A stretch of DNA of 64,000 nt. It comes from Propionicimonas sp. (GTDB taxonomy: Bacteria > Actinomycetota > Actinomycetes > Propionibacteriales > Propionibacteriaceae). A model generated the notes under the pieces. That model was not told the DNA's origin. It saw nothing but the letters and a program-made list of their open reading frames with translations, and made no database searches. The stretch spans positions 1,364,001 through 1,428,000 of the forward strand of contig VMSW01000007.1 in NCBI GenBank assembly GCA_013791955.1. The letters run 5' to 3'. Positions 9,296 through 18,950 of the stretch are shown one piece after another (position 1 is the stretch's first letter; every line of letters begins with the position of its first letter). A program made the position numbers and the translations under genes.

Positions 9296-10771
9296 CTATC
9301 CGGTCAACTCCGCGACTGCGGCAGCAAAGTCGTCACCTCTGGCCGCATAGTCGGAATACATGTCTTTGCTGGCGCAGCCGGGTGCGAGCAGCACAACATC
9401 ACCGGAACTCGCCCGGGATGCCGCCCACTGAACCGCCTGTCTCATAGCTCCATGATCCCCGGATTCGATCACCAGCAGCGGCACCTCGGGTGCGTGTCGC
9501 CTAATCGCTGCCGCGATGACCTCACGATCGACACCGAGCACTACTACGGCTCGCAATTTGTCACCAACTTGGGTGACAAGTTCGTCAAAGCTGGTGCCCT
9601 TGGCCTGTCCGCCGGCCACCCAGACCACCGAATCGAAGGCGGCCAGCGACGCCGCAGCCGCGTGCGGATTGGTGGCCTTGGAGTCATCGACATAACGCAC
9701 GCCGTTTCGCTCGGCGATCGTCTGGATCCGATGATCACCGAACCTGAGTCGCTGAAGGCCCTGCGCCACTGCCTGCGGTGGCACCCCGAAAGAACGGGCC
9801 AGCGCACCGGCAGCAAGGGCATTGGCGATGTTGTGTGGCGCGTTGGGCACCACATCGGCGACCTTGGCGATCTCGACCGCCGAGTCGTGGCGCTGAGAAA
9901 TGAAGGCTCTGTCCACGAGGACGTCATCGACCACTCCGAGCATGGACGGCCCCGGCACCCCGAGAGTGAAACCGATGGCCCGGGCACCCTCAACCACCTC
10001 GGCATTCTCGACCAGCCGTTCGGTGGCCGGATCAGCCACGTTGTACACACACGATTGTTGGACCCGCTCGTAGATGAGCGCCTTGTCAGCGGCATAGGCG
10101 CTCATCGGATCGCTGATCCCGGTCGGCCAACCGGCCCGATCGGCGTACCACTCCAAGTGGTCGGGGGCGATGTTGAGGACCGCCGCCGAATGCAGGCTCA
10201 GGCTGTTCGTCCAGTGCAGTTGGAAGCTGGACAACTCCACCGCGAGCACGTCATAGCTGACCTCGTCCAACACAGCTTCAATGATCGGCCGTCCAACATT
10301 GCCGACCGCCGAGGTGGTCAACCCGGCCGCAGTGAGCATCGATTCCAGCATGCCAACGGTGGTGGTCTTGCCATTGGTACCGGTGACGGCCAACCAGGGC
10401 ACCTGGCGATCGGGCAGGCTCATTCGCCAAGCCAACTCCACTTCGCCCCAGATCGGGATACCCCGCAAGCGGGCCTGGGTCAACAGCGGCGCCGAAGGAA
10501 GCCAGCCCGGTGAGGTCACCACCAGATCGACATCTTCAGGCAGTTCGGCGGTGGCTCCGGGCCCGAGACGAACCTCCGCGTCGAGCATCTCTAGGACTTT
10601 GGCCTTTTCCGCGTTGGTATCGCTGGCCGAGTCGTCCAGCACCAGCACCCGCGCGCCCAGGTCGATCAGACCGTCGGCCGCCGCGAAGCCGGAGGTGCCC
10701 AGACCGGCGACCACGACCTTGGCCTGCGGCCACGGCGAGAGCCGGTCGGCATTGGCGATCCAAGACTTCAC
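9296..10771 (-). CDS. murD: UDP-N-acetylmuramoyl-L-alanine--D-glutamate ligase
   Basis: MurD adds D-glutamate to UDP-MurNAc-L-Ala. The 491-aa protein has an N-terminal nucleotide fold ([17 protein letters not shown]), the P-loop [25 protein letters not shown] and the C-domain [15 protein letters not shown] and WVAGGQAKG motifs. The start is placed at GTG 10771, which overlaps the mraY stop (GTGA) like many neighbours; an ATG at 10786 would add five residues inside mraY. FtsW follows after 13 bp. Confidence 0.95.
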   Translation of the reverse strand: MKSWIANADRLSPWPQAKVVVAGLGTSGFAAADGLIDLGARVLVLDDSASDTNAEKAKVLEMLDAEVRLGPGATAELPEDVDLVVTSPGWLPSAPLLTQARLRGIPIWGEVELAWRMSLPDRQVPWLAVTGTNGKTTTVGMLESMLTAAGLTTSAVGNVGRPIIEAVLDEVSYDVLAVELSSFQLHWTNSLSLHSAAVLNIAPDHLEWYADRAGWPTGISDPMSAYAADKALIYERVQQSCVYNVADPATERLVENAEVVEGARAIGFTLGVPGPSMLGVVDDVLVDRAFISQRHDSAVEIAKVADVVPNAPHNIANALAAGALARSFGVPPQAVAQGLQRLRFGDHRIQTIAERNGVRYVDDSKATNPHAAAASLAAFDSVVWVAGGQAKGTSFDELVTQVGDKLRAVVVLGVDREVIAAAIRRHAPEVPLLVIESGDHGAMRQAVQWAASRASSGDVVLLAPGCASKDMYSDYAARGDDFAAAVAELTG

Positions 10772-11838
10772 TGACCAACGACCCATTCGGCGTAGAACAA
10801 TCCCAGCCCGACCGCGACGAACAAGCCACAGATGATCCAGAACCGGATCGTGATCGTGACTTCCTTCCAGCCCATCAGCTCGAAGTGGTGCTGCAAAGGC
10901 GCCATCTTGAACAAACGTTTGCCGCCAGAAATCTTGAACCAGCCCACTTGGAGCACCACCGAAAGGGTGATGATCACGAACAGACCGGCCACAATGGCCA
11001 TCAGCAGCTCGGTGCGGGTCAACACCGAAAGCCCGGCCAACGCCCCCCCGATAGCCAGCGAGCCAGTGTCGCCCATGAAGATTTTGGCGGGGCTGGCGTT
11101 CCACCAAAGGAAGCCGAAGCAGGCCCCAGCCAGCGCGATTGATACCACCGCGAGGTCGTAGGGGTCACGCACTTCGTAGCACTGTGGTCCAGCTCCGGAG
11201 GCCAGTGCGCAGGACTGGTTGTATTGCCAGATGTTCACAATCGCATAGGCGGCAAACACCATCGCCGCCGCGCCGGTGGCCAGGCCATCGAGGCCATCGG
11301 TGAGGTTGGCTGCGTTGGACCAGGCCGAGATCAGGAAGACGATCCAGATGACCGCCGCCCACACCGGCAACTGCACCCAAGCGATATCGCGCAGGAACGA
11401 GATGTACGAACTGGCTGGAGTGAGCCCACGGGCATCGGAGAACATCAGCGCCAACACGCCGAAGGTCACCGCAACCAGCCCCTGCAGGGTGAGCTTCATC
11501 GGTGCACTCAGCCCAAGGGAACGCGCTTTGCTGATCTTGATCAGGTCATCTGCCAGTCCGACCATCCCTAGCCCCGTGAACAACCCGATTAGCAGCAGCC
11601 CCGATGCTGTGGGCGGCGTCCAAGTGGCTAAGTGGGCTATCGCGTAGGCGACCGCCACGCTGAGGATGATGACCAATCCACCCATGGTCGGGGTACCGCG
11701 CTTGGTGTGGTGGCTGGTGGGACCGTCGTCACGGATGAACTGGCCGTAGCCGCGTTCCACCAGGAACCGGATCGCATAACGGGTGCCCAGCAAGGTGCCC
11801 AGCATGCCGAGCGCACCAGCCAACAGGATGCTTCTCAT
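10768..11838 (-). CDS. mraY: Phospho-MurNAc-pentapeptide transferase MraY
   Basis: MraY transfers phospho-MurNAc-pentapeptide onto undecaprenyl phosphate to make lipid I. The 356-aa protein has about ten transmembrane segments and the catalytic loops [22 protein letters not shown] and [12 protein letters not shown], plus the histidine-rich loop [13 protein letters not shown] near the end. ATG 11838 overlaps the murF stop (ATGA), and the stop overlaps the murD start. Confidence 0.97.
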   Translation of the reverse strand: MRSILLAGALGMLGTLLGTRYAIRFLVERGYGQFIRDDGPTSHHTKRGTPTMGGLVIILSVAVAYAIAHLATWTPPTASGLLLIGLFTGLGMVGLADDLIKISKARSLGLSAPMKLTLQGLVAVTFGVLALMFSDARGLTPASSYISFLRDIAWVQLPVWAAVIWIVFLISAWSNAANLTDGLDGLATGAAAMVFAAYAIVNIWQYNQSCALASGAGPQCYEVRDPYDLAVVSIALAGACFGFLWWNASPAKIFMGDTGSLAIGGALAGLSVLTRTELLMAIVAGLFVIITLSVVLQVGWFKISGGKRLFKMAPLQHHFELMGWKEVTITIRFWIICGLFVAVGLGLFYAEWVVGQ

Positions 11839-13259
11839 CGCTCACTCTCCGTGGCCGCTACCTCAGCAAGCCGCTGGGCCACAGACTCCAACGCTAGCCC
11901 CCTTGAGGCCTTCACCAGGACAACATCTGCCGTACGCGCCAAAGTTGCTGCTACCTCGGCCGCGGCCGAGGTTGAGCCCACCACCCGAACTGCCGAACCG
12001 TGTGCCCTCGCCCCGGCGGCTAGCGCTTCAGCGTGATCGCCCACGACGATCAGCTCATCAAACCCCAGTGAGCCAGCCAACTCACCAACCCGGTGATGGG
12101 CCTCGTCTGCCTCCGGGCCCAATTCGAGCATGTCGCCCAGGACGGCGAGCAGCCTGCCCCCACTGCGACGCATCCCAGCGGTGGCCCGCAACGCAGCGGC
12201 CATCGAGTCGGGGTTGGCGTTGTAGGAGTCGTTTACGACCAGCAGCCCGCCGGGCGCGTCCAACAATTCCATCCGCCAGTGTGATTTGGCGATCGCTGCG
12301 CTCAGCGCGTCGGCCACCTCGGCCACCGTCAGCCTCTGGGTGAGGCCCACGCAAGCGGCGGCCAGCGAATTGGCGACCTGATGCAGGCCGCTCACCTGGA
12401 GCCTCACCTGTGCCCGACCCTGGATACTGCCAGCCGCGTGCAAAGTGAATCTGGCCCGCTGGCGGTCATCGACACTCACCTCGGTGGCCCACACCCGAAC
12501 CTCGCCGAAACCCGGCTCAGCCTCAACACCGAACCCGGCCAGCTTGGCCGTGGTCTTGGTCGCCATCGAGGCCACCAATGAATCATCTGCGTTCAGGATT
12601 GCCCATCCCGATGGTGGCAGTGCGGCTACCAACTCCGCCTTCGCGGTCGCGATGGCCTCGACTGAGCCGAACTCACCGACGTGCGCGTGCCCAACATTGG
12701 TGACCACACCAACCGAGGGCTGCACAATGTCGCACAGCCACCTGATGTGTCCCTGCCCGCGGGATCCCAACTCGCTCACCAGGAAGCGGGTCGCGGAGTC
12801 GACTCGCAATGCAGTCAACGGCGCCCCGATTTCGTTGTTGGCTGAGCCGACCGGTGCCACCGTCGCGCCAGCCTGGGCCAGCACCTGAGCGATCAGGTCT
12901 TTGGTGCTGGTCTTCCCCGACGAACCGGTAACCGCCACCGAGACCAGGCCGGCACCGATTCGCTCGGCAACCACAGCGCCAGCCAAGTCGGCTAGTGCCT
13001 TCGCGGTGTCCTCAGCGATCAGTTGGGGGACGTCCAGGGCGAGCTGTCTGGAAACCAGCACTGCGGCCGCTCCCCCAGCCACCGCAGCGGCTGCAAAGTC
13101 GTGCCCGTCGACCCGCTCACCAGGTAGCGCAACGAAAAGGCAGCCTGGCGTCACCGCGCGCGAATCGATCACCACATCGGGTCCGATTCCCACCCCGGGC
13201 GCGCCGACCAGGCGGGTTTGAGCCAACGCCGCGATAACTTCTGCGGTCTTAGCCAGCAT
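11835..13259 (-). CDS. murF: UDP-MurNAc-tripeptide--D-Ala-D-Ala ligase
   Basis: MurF adds D-Ala-D-Ala to complete the pentapeptide precursor. The 474-aa protein has the N-terminal substrate domain ([27 protein letters not shown]), P-loop [35 protein letters not shown] and the C-domain [15 protein letters not shown] and [14 protein letters not shown] 13259 shares one base with the murE stop region (ATGA). No oddities. Confidence 0.96.
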   Translation of the reverse strand: MLAKTAEVIAALAQTRLVGAPGVGIGPDVVIDSRAVTPGCLFVALPGERVDGHDFAAAAVAGGAAAVLVSRQLALDVPQLIAEDTAKALADLAGAVVAERIGAGLVSVAVTGSSGKTSTKDLIAQVLAQAGATVAPVGSANNEIGAPLTALRVDSATRFLVSELGSRGQGHIRWLCDIVQPSVGVVTNVGHAHVGEFGSVEAIATAKAELVAALPPSGWAILNADDSLVASMATKTTAKLAGFGVEAEPGFGEVRVWATEVSVDDRQRARFTLHAAGSIQGRAQVRLQVSGLHQVANSLAAACVGLTQRLTVAEVADALSAAIAKSHWRMELLDAPGGLLVVNDSYNANPDSMAAALRATAGMRRSGGRLLAVLGDMLELGPEADEAHHRVGELAGSLGFDELIVVGDHAEALAAGARAHGSAVRVVGSTSAAAEVAATLARTADVVLVKASRGLALESVAQRLAEVAATESER

Positions 13260-14773
13260 CACTGTCTCCTGAGCTTGGCCCACTCCTGGGCGAGGGCGGT
13301 GACATCGTCAAAAGGTACTGTGCGGTCGGCCAGTTGCTGACCAGTTTCGTGCCCCTTGCCCAACACCGCGACCCAGTCTCCCTGGCCAGCCATGCTCAGC
13401 GCTAGGCCGATCGCGTCCCCGCGGTTGCCACCATCAATCACCGTGGCCCCAGAAACGAGAGCCACCCGCCGCGCACCGGCAAGCACACTGGCACGAATCT
13501 TGGCTGGGTCCTCACTTCGCGGGTTGTCGTCAGTAACCACAACCACTGCCGCTCCCAGAGCTGCCGCAGCCCCCATGGGTTCACGCTTGGCCTGATCCCG
13601 GTCGCCACCGCAGCCGAGTACCACCAGCCGCCGCCCTGGCGGCAGCGCGGCCAATGCCGCAGCGACCGACTCCGGGGTGTGGGCAAAATCGACCACCGCA
13701 CTCGGCGCAGCCCCTCCGAGGTCGACCAGTTGCATTCGGCCGGGGACGTTGGCGTTGGCCAGCCCGGGTAGAGCTGCGGCCAAATCGACCCCAGCTAACT
13801 CCAACATGGCCACCGCAGTGGCAGCGTTGCGCTGATTGAAGTCGCCCAGCATGCCCAGATCGAATTCGAGGGCGCCGCTCGGGGTGGCCAATTGCAGCCG
13901 GTTTCCGCCGCCAGGCAACGGATCTGCGGCCACCACCCGGTAGTCAGCAGCACTTCCCCGGCCGGTGGTGACCAACTTGATTCCGCGAGTCGACACTTCG
14001 GCGGCGAGCCGTTGTCCGTACTCATCGTCAATATTGATCACCGCTGACCGGGCACGCCCGTCCCGAAACAGCCGGGCCTTGGCTTGGAAGTAATCCTCCT
14101 GGTCAGCGTGGAAATCAAGATGATCCCGTCCGAGGTTCGTGAATCCGGCCACGTCGAAGGTCAACTCATCAGTGCGCGAAAGCGCCAACGCGTGGGAGGA
14201 GACCTCCATGGCGACCGCGGTTGCGCCGCGCTCGACCAAATACGCCAACAGCGCTTGCAGATCCGGCGCTTCGGGGGTGGTCACAGTGGTGCGCGAGGAG
14301 GCCAGAGTCTCGGCGTCCAGCCGGAAGCCCAGGGTGCCGATTGTGCCGACGTGCTGACCGGAGGCAGTCAGGCCAGCCGCGAGCAGAAAAGTGGTCGAAG
14401 TCTTGCCAGTGGTTCCGGTGACCCCGAGCAACGCCAATTGGTCACCCGGACGTCGATAGACCTCTGCGGCTAGCCGGGCCATCTCCGCTCGTGGATTCGG
14501 GCTGACCACCACCACTGCTGGCAGACCCGCGGCAATGTCGGCTCCGGCAGCATCGGTGAGCACCGCCACGGCCCCATTGGCGACGGCCTGGGCTGCGAAA
14601 CGGGCACCGTGGGTGCTGGCTCCCGGCAGAGCCACATAGAGGTCGCCTGGGGCGATGTTGCGCGAATCTAGGCTGACCCCGCTGATCGGCAGCTCGGGCG
14701 CCTCGGGTAGCAGGGATGCCAGGGAAACCGGTACCAAATGGTCCGGACGCAGGCTCGTCGGAGTTGCTGTCAT
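13259..14773 (-). CDS. murE: UDP-MurNAc-L-Ala-D-Glu--diaminopimelate ligase
   Basis: MurE adds the third stem-peptide residue. The 504-aa protein has SLDSRNIAPGDLYVALPG, the P-loop VTGTTGKTSTTFLL, NLGRDHLDFH, and VDFAHTPESV before the C-domain. The motif DNPRSEDP matches the DNPR signature that marks diaminopimelate rather than lysine as substrate; it cannot separate meso- from LL-diaminopimelate. ATG 14773 is chosen; GTG 14776 and TTG 14782 are also in frame just upstream, with AGGG about 12 bases before the ATG. ftsI ends 23 bp upstream. Confidence 0.96.
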   Translation of the reverse strand: MTATPTSLRPDHLVPVSLASLLPEAPELPISGVSLDSRNIAPGDLYVALPGASTHGARFAAQAVANGAVAVLTDAAGADIAAGLPAVVVVSPNPRAEMARLAAEVYRRPGDQLALLGVTGTTGKTSTTFLLAAGLTASGQHVGTIGTLGFRLDAETLASSRTTVTTPEAPDLQALLAYLVERGATAVAMEVSSHALALSRTDELTFDVAGFTNLGRDHLDFHADQEDYFQAKARLFRDGRARSAVINIDDEYGQRLAAEVSTRGIKLVTTGRGSAADYRVVAADPLPGGGNRLQLATPSGALEFDLGMLGDFNQRNAATAVAMLELAGVDLAAALPGLANANVPGRMQLVDLGGAAPSAVVDFAHTPESVAAALAALPPGRRLVVLGCGGDRDQAKREPMGAAAALGAAVVVVTDDNPRSEDPAKIRASVLAGARRVALVSGATVIDGGNRGDAIGLALSMAGQGDWVAVLGKGHETGQQLADRTVPFDDVTALAQEWAKLRRQ

Positions 14774-14796
14774 CACCGCCAACCCTAGTGGCTTGG

Positions 14797-16641
14797 TCAG
14801 GGTTCGATCTTGTACTTCGGCGCCTCGGTCGTCGACTGCGGCACCGCGTACCTGGCCAACGCCAGCGACATGAGCTTCTGGACGACCGGGCCAGCGACCG
14901 TCGAACCCGAACTGCCACGACGCGGGTTATCCACCACGACGTAGACCACGAACCGCGGGTTGTCGATCGGGGCAACGCTGATGGCCGAGGTGACCAATCC
15001 GCGGAAACAGCCGCACTTGGCGTTGTACTTCTGCGAGGTTCCGGTCTTGGCGCCAACGCGGTAGCCCGGCACATCGAAGCGGTGGCTGGTGCTGCTCTGC
15101 GCCATCGCCTCCATCATCGACAAGACCTTGACTGCAGCGTCCTCGGAAACCACCCGATGCGACTTGCCCGCCGCGATGTCCTGAACCGAACCATCGGGCA
15201 GGGTTTGCGACTTGGTCAGCTGCGGCGGGTTGTAAACCCCGCCATTGGCGATGGCTGCGACCGCAGCGGCCATCTGCACCATGGTGGTGGTTACCGCGCT
15301 GCCACCGAAGGCTTGGCCGTCACGGGCGTAGTCGGGCATATCGGCAGCCGGAATCGAACCGGTGGCTTCACCCGGCAACCCCACCTTGGTCTTGGACCCC
15401 ATCCCGAAGGAGACCATGTAGTCGTGCAAGGACTGCTTGGTGGCCCGCCTGGCCAAAATGATGGTGCCGATGTTTGACGACTTTGCGACAACCCCGCGTG
15501 CGTAAAGCTTGATGGTGCCGTGAGCCCAGGCGTCTTCCACGGTGTGATCGCCGGACTTGATCTTGCTCGGCACCGTGACCACCTCGTCCGGGTCCACCAG
15601 ATCCTGATCAAGCAGCGCGGCGAAGGTGAGCAGCTTCTGCACGCTGCCGGGGGTGTAGGAGTCGGTGACTGCCCGGTTTCCCAGGTTGGACTGGTCAGCC
15701 TTGCTGTACTGGTTCGGGTCGTAGCCGGGAGCCACCGCCATCGTCAGGATTTCGCCGGTCATGCGGTCGACAACGACAGCACCGCCCCAGTTGGCGTCGG
15801 TGCGCCGCACCTGGTCAGCGATCAGTTGTTCGGCCAGCCACTGCAGGCCCGCGTCGACGGTAAGGCGGTAGCTGACGCCGTTCACCGCGGCGATGACCGT
15901 GTTGTTGCCCATCGGGATCTTCTCCCCAGCGGCAGATCCTTCGTAGACCTCCTTGCCCGGGGTGCCGGTCAGCGACTTGTTCAGGGTGTACTCCAGCCCA
16001 GCGGCGCCCACGCCCTCAGCATTCACATAACCCAACAGGTTCGCCGCCAGGGAGCCGTTGGGGTAGGTGCGAGTGAGCACATCCTCCTTGCCGATGCCGA
16101 CCAATCCCGCATCAGTGACGGCCTGCCTTAGAGCGCGGAACGTCGCCGACGGCACCACGGGAGCCAACACCTCCCAACTGCTGTCGGGCTTGGTCAGCTT
16201 GGGCAGGTAGGTCTCGGTGGTGCCACCTAGGTACTGCACCAACAGGGCGGCCAATCGCGCCGGGGCTGCAGCCGCTACCTGCTTGTCCTTGGCGGTCATC
16301 GGCGCGCTCATTCGACCGTTGGTTGCGATCATCTTTGGGCTGGCCACTACCCGCACGGTGTCTTGGGTGTAGACCAACAGCTCACCGTTTCGATCGGTGA
16401 TGGTGCCGCGAATCGCTGGCAGCGGGCGGCTGACTGTCCGCTGATAGGCGGCTTTGTCGGCGACGGTGCTGGCGTCGATCGCCTGCACCTGAACGGCCCG
16501 TCCGGCGGCGAGGGAGAAGACCACCGCCACCAAGATCAGCAAAATGCGCAGCCGCGGTACGGCAGCGGACACCGGCAACCGGCCGGGCCGCTTCTTGGTC
16601 GCCTTCTTCTGATTGAAGAAGCGATCCAACGGCCGGCTCAC
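14797..16641 (-). CDS. ftsI: Septal penicillin-binding protein FtsI (PBP3, class B)
   Basis: FtsI is the septum-specific D,D-transpeptidase. The 614-aa protein has a basic N-terminus, one membrane anchor (about residues 29-46, RLRILLILVAVVFSLAAG), a PBP dimerisation domain and a C-terminal transpeptidase domain. Active-site motifs are SVQK (SxxK, in YTPGSVQKLLTF), SSN (KSSNIGTI) and KTG (GAKTGTSQ). GTG 16641 overlaps the ftsL stop (GTGA). Confidence 0.96.
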   Translation of the reverse strand: MSRPLDRFFNQKKATKKRPGRLPVSAAVPRLRILLILVAVVFSLAAGRAVQVQAIDASTVADKAAYQRTVSRPLPAIRGTITDRNGELLVYTQDTVRVVASPKMIATNGRMSAPMTAKDKQVAAAAPARLAALLVQYLGGTTETYLPKLTKPDSSWEVLAPVVPSATFRALRQAVTDAGLVGIGKEDVLTRTYPNGSLAANLLGYVNAEGVGAAGLEYTLNKSLTGTPGKEVYEGSAAGEKIPMGNNTVIAAVNGVSYRLTVDAGLQWLAEQLIADQVRRTDANWGGAVVVDRMTGEILTMAVAPGYDPNQYSKADQSNLGNRAVTDSYTPGSVQKLLTFAALLDQDLVDPDEVVTVPSKIKSGDHTVEDAWAHGTIKLYARGVVAKSSNIGTIILARRATKQSLHDYMVSFGMGSKTKVGLPGEATGSIPAADMPDYARDGQAFGGSAVTTTMVQMAAAVAAIANGGVYNPPQLTKSQTLPDGSVQDIAAGKSHRVVSEDAAVKVLSMMEAMAQSSTSHRFDVPGYRVGAKTGTSQKYNAKCGCFRGLVTSAISVAPIDNPRFVVYVVVDNPRRGSSGSTVAGPVVQKLMSLALARYAVPQSTTEAPKYKIEP

Positions 16642-17198
16642 TGGTCAGTCCCGGTCTGGTTGGTCGCAGCCTCAGCCTTCTTCGCTGCCTCGGCGGCTTT
16701 CTTGGCGGCCGCAGCTGCCTTGAGCCTGGCAATCCGATCAGCTTCGGTCTGGTTGTAAGCAGCAATTTGTGCTGCGGCCTCTGCGTCGCTGAGGTAGCGC
16801 GTCTCCGGCACCTCGTTGCCCAACACCGGTCGCGGCGTGCCGAAGACCTTGCCATCACTGAGGCGCATCGGCACCGCATAGGGATTTGGCCGCATGCCCA
16901 GGCCCTGCGCGGCGATAGCCAGGTTCTTGATCGATCGCGCATCAGCTACTTGGGATTCAAGCTGCGAAACCCGATTGGCCAACGCGTTGGCCTCATGCTG
17001 CTTGGCCTGCACGGCGAAGGCCTGGTCCTGCAGGGCAGTAGCCAGGACGACCATGCCCACCATGCCGATGGCAAGAATCGCGGCCATCACGAACACGAAC
17101 GGCATGGTGGCCGCCCGCTGTTTGGGTGCCTCCAGCGCGCGCAGGTTTGGCTTGGGTTTGGCTTGCCGAGCCGGGCGGGGGGCTAGCTGGGCGGACAT
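16638..17198 (-). CDS. ftsL: FtsL-like divisome protein with alanine/lysine-rich tail
   Basis: The gene lies between rsmH and ftsI, the position of ftsL. The 186-aa product has a basic cytoplasmic part (residues 1-30), one transmembrane helix (about 33-54, FVFVMAAILAIGMVGMVVLA) and a short extracytoplasmic coiled coil (HEANALANRVSQLESQVADA). A conserved-looking GLGMRPNPYAVPMRL segment follows. The last 50 residues are an unusual Ala/Lys-rich helix (RLKAAAAAKKAAEAAKKAEA), longer than in a typical FtsL. FtsL joins FtsB and FtsQ to activate FtsW-FtsI. Sequence identity of FtsL proteins is low, so topology and position carry the assignment. The start overlaps the rsmH stop (ATGA). Confidence 0.85.
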   Translation of the reverse strand: MSAQLAPRPARQAKPKPNLRALEAPKQRAATMPFVFVMAAILAIGMVGMVVLATALQDQAFAVQAKQHEANALANRVSQLESQVADARSIKNLAIAAQGLGMRPNPYAVPMRLSDGKVFGTPRPVLGNEVPETRYLSDAEAAAQIAAYNQTEADRIARLKAAAAAKKAAEAAKKAEAATNQTGTDQ

Positions 17199-18169
17199 CA
17201 GGAAACCTCCTGGTTGCGGACGACGGCTCGTAAGCGAGCAGAGGCGGCCCTTGGGTTGAGGGTCGTTTCGTCAGGGGAAGGGCGCTCGGCACCCCGAGTT
17301 AACAAACTGAACTTGGCTGCATAGCCAGCCGGGACCGCAGGCACTCCAGCTGGCACGCGATCACTGGTCGCCGCCGCGAAGGCCCGCTTCACCAAGCGGT
17401 CCTCGCCGGAGTGGTAGGCCAGTACCGCCAGCCGCCCGCCGGGTGCCAACGCGTCCAAGGCGGCCGGGAGCACGCCAGCCAACGACTCAAGTTCGGCGTT
17501 GACCACGATGCGTAGTGCCTGGAAGGTCCTCTTGGCCGGGTGTCCCCCGGTGTGCCGGGCGGCCACCGGAATTGCGTTGGCGATCACCGAAACCAACCGC
17601 GCAGATGAGTCGAACGGGGCAACATCGCGGGCTTCGACGATCGCTTGGGCGATCCGATTGGCGAACCGCTCGTCGCCGTGGATACGCAAGATCCGGGAGA
17701 GCTCCAACGCCGAGGCCGAGTTGAGGATCTCTGCGGCCGTGAGTTCCTGTTCGGGATTCATCCGCATGTCGAGGGGAGCATCAACCGAGTAGGCGAAACC
17801 CCGCTCAGTACTGTCGATCTGAAGGGAGGACAGCCCCAGATCAAGGCAGATGGCCTGAACTGCCGTCACCTCGGCTTCGTCGAGCACTTCAGCCAGTTCG
17901 TGATAGGTGGCGTGAAAGAGGTGAACCCGATCGCCGAAAGGTGCCAGCCGACGGCCAGCCAGCTCCAGAGCCTGCGGGTCGCGATCGATACCGATCAGGC
18001 TGGCCTGCGGGCAGGACGTGAGCATCGCCTCAGCATGACCGCCAAGGCCGAGCGTCCCATCCACGTAGATCGACCCCGGTGCCTGAAGGGCGGGTGCCAG
18101 CAGTTCGAGCATTCGACCCAGCAGTACCGGCACATGGGTAGCGGCAGCTGGATCGCCAGTTGCAGCCAT
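17198..18169 (-). CDS. rsmH: 16S rRNA (cytosine1402-N4)-methyltransferase RsmH
   Basis: RsmH (MraW) methylates N4 of C1402 in 16S rRNA using S-adenosylmethionine. The 323-aa protein opens with HVPVLLGRMLELLAP and has the SAM-binding motif YVDGTLGLGGHAEAML, IDRDPQALELA, the DLGLSSLQIDSTERGFAY block, DMRMNP, and near the end LAYHSGEDRLVKRAF. It follows mraZ after a 144-bp spacer containing a long inverted repeat. Confidence 0.96.
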   Translation of the reverse strand: MAATGDPAAATHVPVLLGRMLELLAPALQAPGSIYVDGTLGLGGHAEAMLTSCPQASLIGIDRDPQALELAGRRLAPFGDRVHLFHATYHELAEVLDEAEVTAVQAICLDLGLSSLQIDSTERGFAYSVDAPLDMRMNPEQELTAAEILNSASALELSRILRIHGDERFANRIAQAIVEARDVAPFDSSARLVSVIANAIPVAARHTGGHPAKRTFQALRIVVNAELESLAGVLPAALDALAPGGRLAVLAYHSGEDRLVKRAFAAATSDRVPAGVPAVPAGYAAKFSLLTRGAERPSPDETTLNPRAASARLRAVVRNQEVS

Positions 18170-18199
18170 GTTCGTCCAATCAAAGATTCCGACTCAGAT

Positions 18200-18299
18200 G
18201 ATTCGTGCGCCGTGGTTTCAATCCGCGCACCGCTCCTGGCACCGGGGAAGGTGCGCCAGGGGAACGATGGACGCGGATTGAAGCCGCACCGCACGAATC
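18200..18299 (-). repeat. Long imperfect inverted repeat between mraZ and rsmH
   Basis: Arms at 18200-18227 and 18272-18299 are 28 bp each, nearly complementary: GATTCGTGCG at the outer end and TTCAATCCGCG at the inner end, with a few mismatches between. The loop itself can pair (CCTGGC-ACC with GGT-GC-GCCAGG). In the mraZ-rsmH transcript this would form a long stem-loop of about 100 nt. There is no T tract, so a processing, stability or attenuation element is as likely as a terminator. Confidence 0.75.
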
Positions 18300-18313
18300 A
18301 GACTTCGGCCGGT

Positions 18314-18742
18314 TCATCCGGCCTCCGCCGTGCCCTCATCCAAGGCCGCGAAGGCCTCTTCCTGTGCTGCCGAATACTCAGCCCAAGCCACTGCGTCCCA
18401 GACCTCGAGGCGATTGAAGGCGCCGATTACGACGATCTCCTTCGCTAGCCCCGCGTAGGCCCGAAGCGGCGCCGGGATTCCCACCCGGCCCTGACTATCC
18501 GGCAGTTCGTCCGAAGCGCCCGAGGCCACCATGCGCTGGTAATCCCGAACTCCGCGGACGGTGGAGGGCCCGGTTGCCGCGTTGGCGACTTCGGCCAGAA
18601 ACGCCTCGGTCGGCCAGATCGCCAGACAGCGATCCTGCTGCCGGGTGATGACCAGGCCGGTGGCCAACTGCTCACGGAATTTTGCGGGCAGAAAGAACCG
18701 GCCTTTGTCGTCGAGCTTGGGTGTGTAGGTGCCCAGAAACAC
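18314..18742 (-). CDS. mraZ: Transcriptional regulator / nucleoid protein MraZ
   Basis: MraZ is the first gene of the dcw cluster, a DNA-binding AbrB-fold protein that represses its own operon. The 142-aa product starts VFLGTYTPKLDDKGRF and has two MraZ repeats, each with a D-x-x-GR motif (LDDKGRFFLPAKFRE; DSQGRVGIPAPLRAYAG). Start GTG 18742 has a strong AGGAGGT site 7 bases upstream. The frame remains open further upstream but would read through the operator boxes described below. Confidence 0.95.
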   Translation of the reverse strand: MFLGTYTPKLDDKGRFFLPAKFREQLATGLVITRQQDRCLAIWPTEAFLAEVANAATGPSTVRGVRDYQRMVASGASDELPDSQGRVGIPAPLRAYAGLAKEIVVIGAFNRLEVWDAVAWAEYSAAQEEAFAALDEGTAEAG

Positions 18743-18764
18743 GGCGCCGACCTCCTTCGCTCTC

Positions 18765-18800
18765 CTCCACTTGCCGCCACCATACTCCACTTTCCTCCAC
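18765..18800 (-). promoter_or_regulatory. MraZ operator: four 6-bp boxes at 10-bp spacing
   Basis: On the minus strand the boxes read GTGGAG (18800-18795), GTGGAG (18790-18785), GTGGCG (18780-18775) and GTGGAG (18770-18765), each starting exactly 10 bp after the last, about 23 to 58 bp upstream of the mraZ start. Regularly spaced TGGG/GTGGAG-type repeats upstream of mraZ are the known binding site of MraZ oligomers, so this is the predicted autoregulatory operator of the dcw cluster. Confidence 0.88.
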
Positions 18801-18894
18801 TTACCACCTCATTGAGCGGTTTTCCTCACCCGCTCCTCCACCGCCCTCGCTACCCAGCCGAGGGCCAGTTGGAGTGCTCCGTCTACCGGCACAC

Positions 18895-18924
18895 AAAAAA
18901 GGGGCGGTGGATAACCACCGCCCC
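18895..18924 (-). terminator. Rho-independent terminator of the DUF3040 gene
   Basis: A perfect 10-bp stem (GGGGCGGTGG, 18901-18910, with 18915-18924), four-base loop and a run of six T on the minus strand lie 27 bp past the DUF3040 stop. It isolates that gene from the mraZ promoter. Confidence 0.92.
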
Positions 18925-18950
18925 GTAAGGACTGGAACTACTGCGAGCCG

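Noticed and set aside
18212-18290. Possible CRISPR repeat (GTTTCAATCCGCG resembles some type I repeat ends)
   Set aside because: Only two copies, in inverted orientation, with no direct repeats or spacers and no cas genes in the window; it is one long hairpin.
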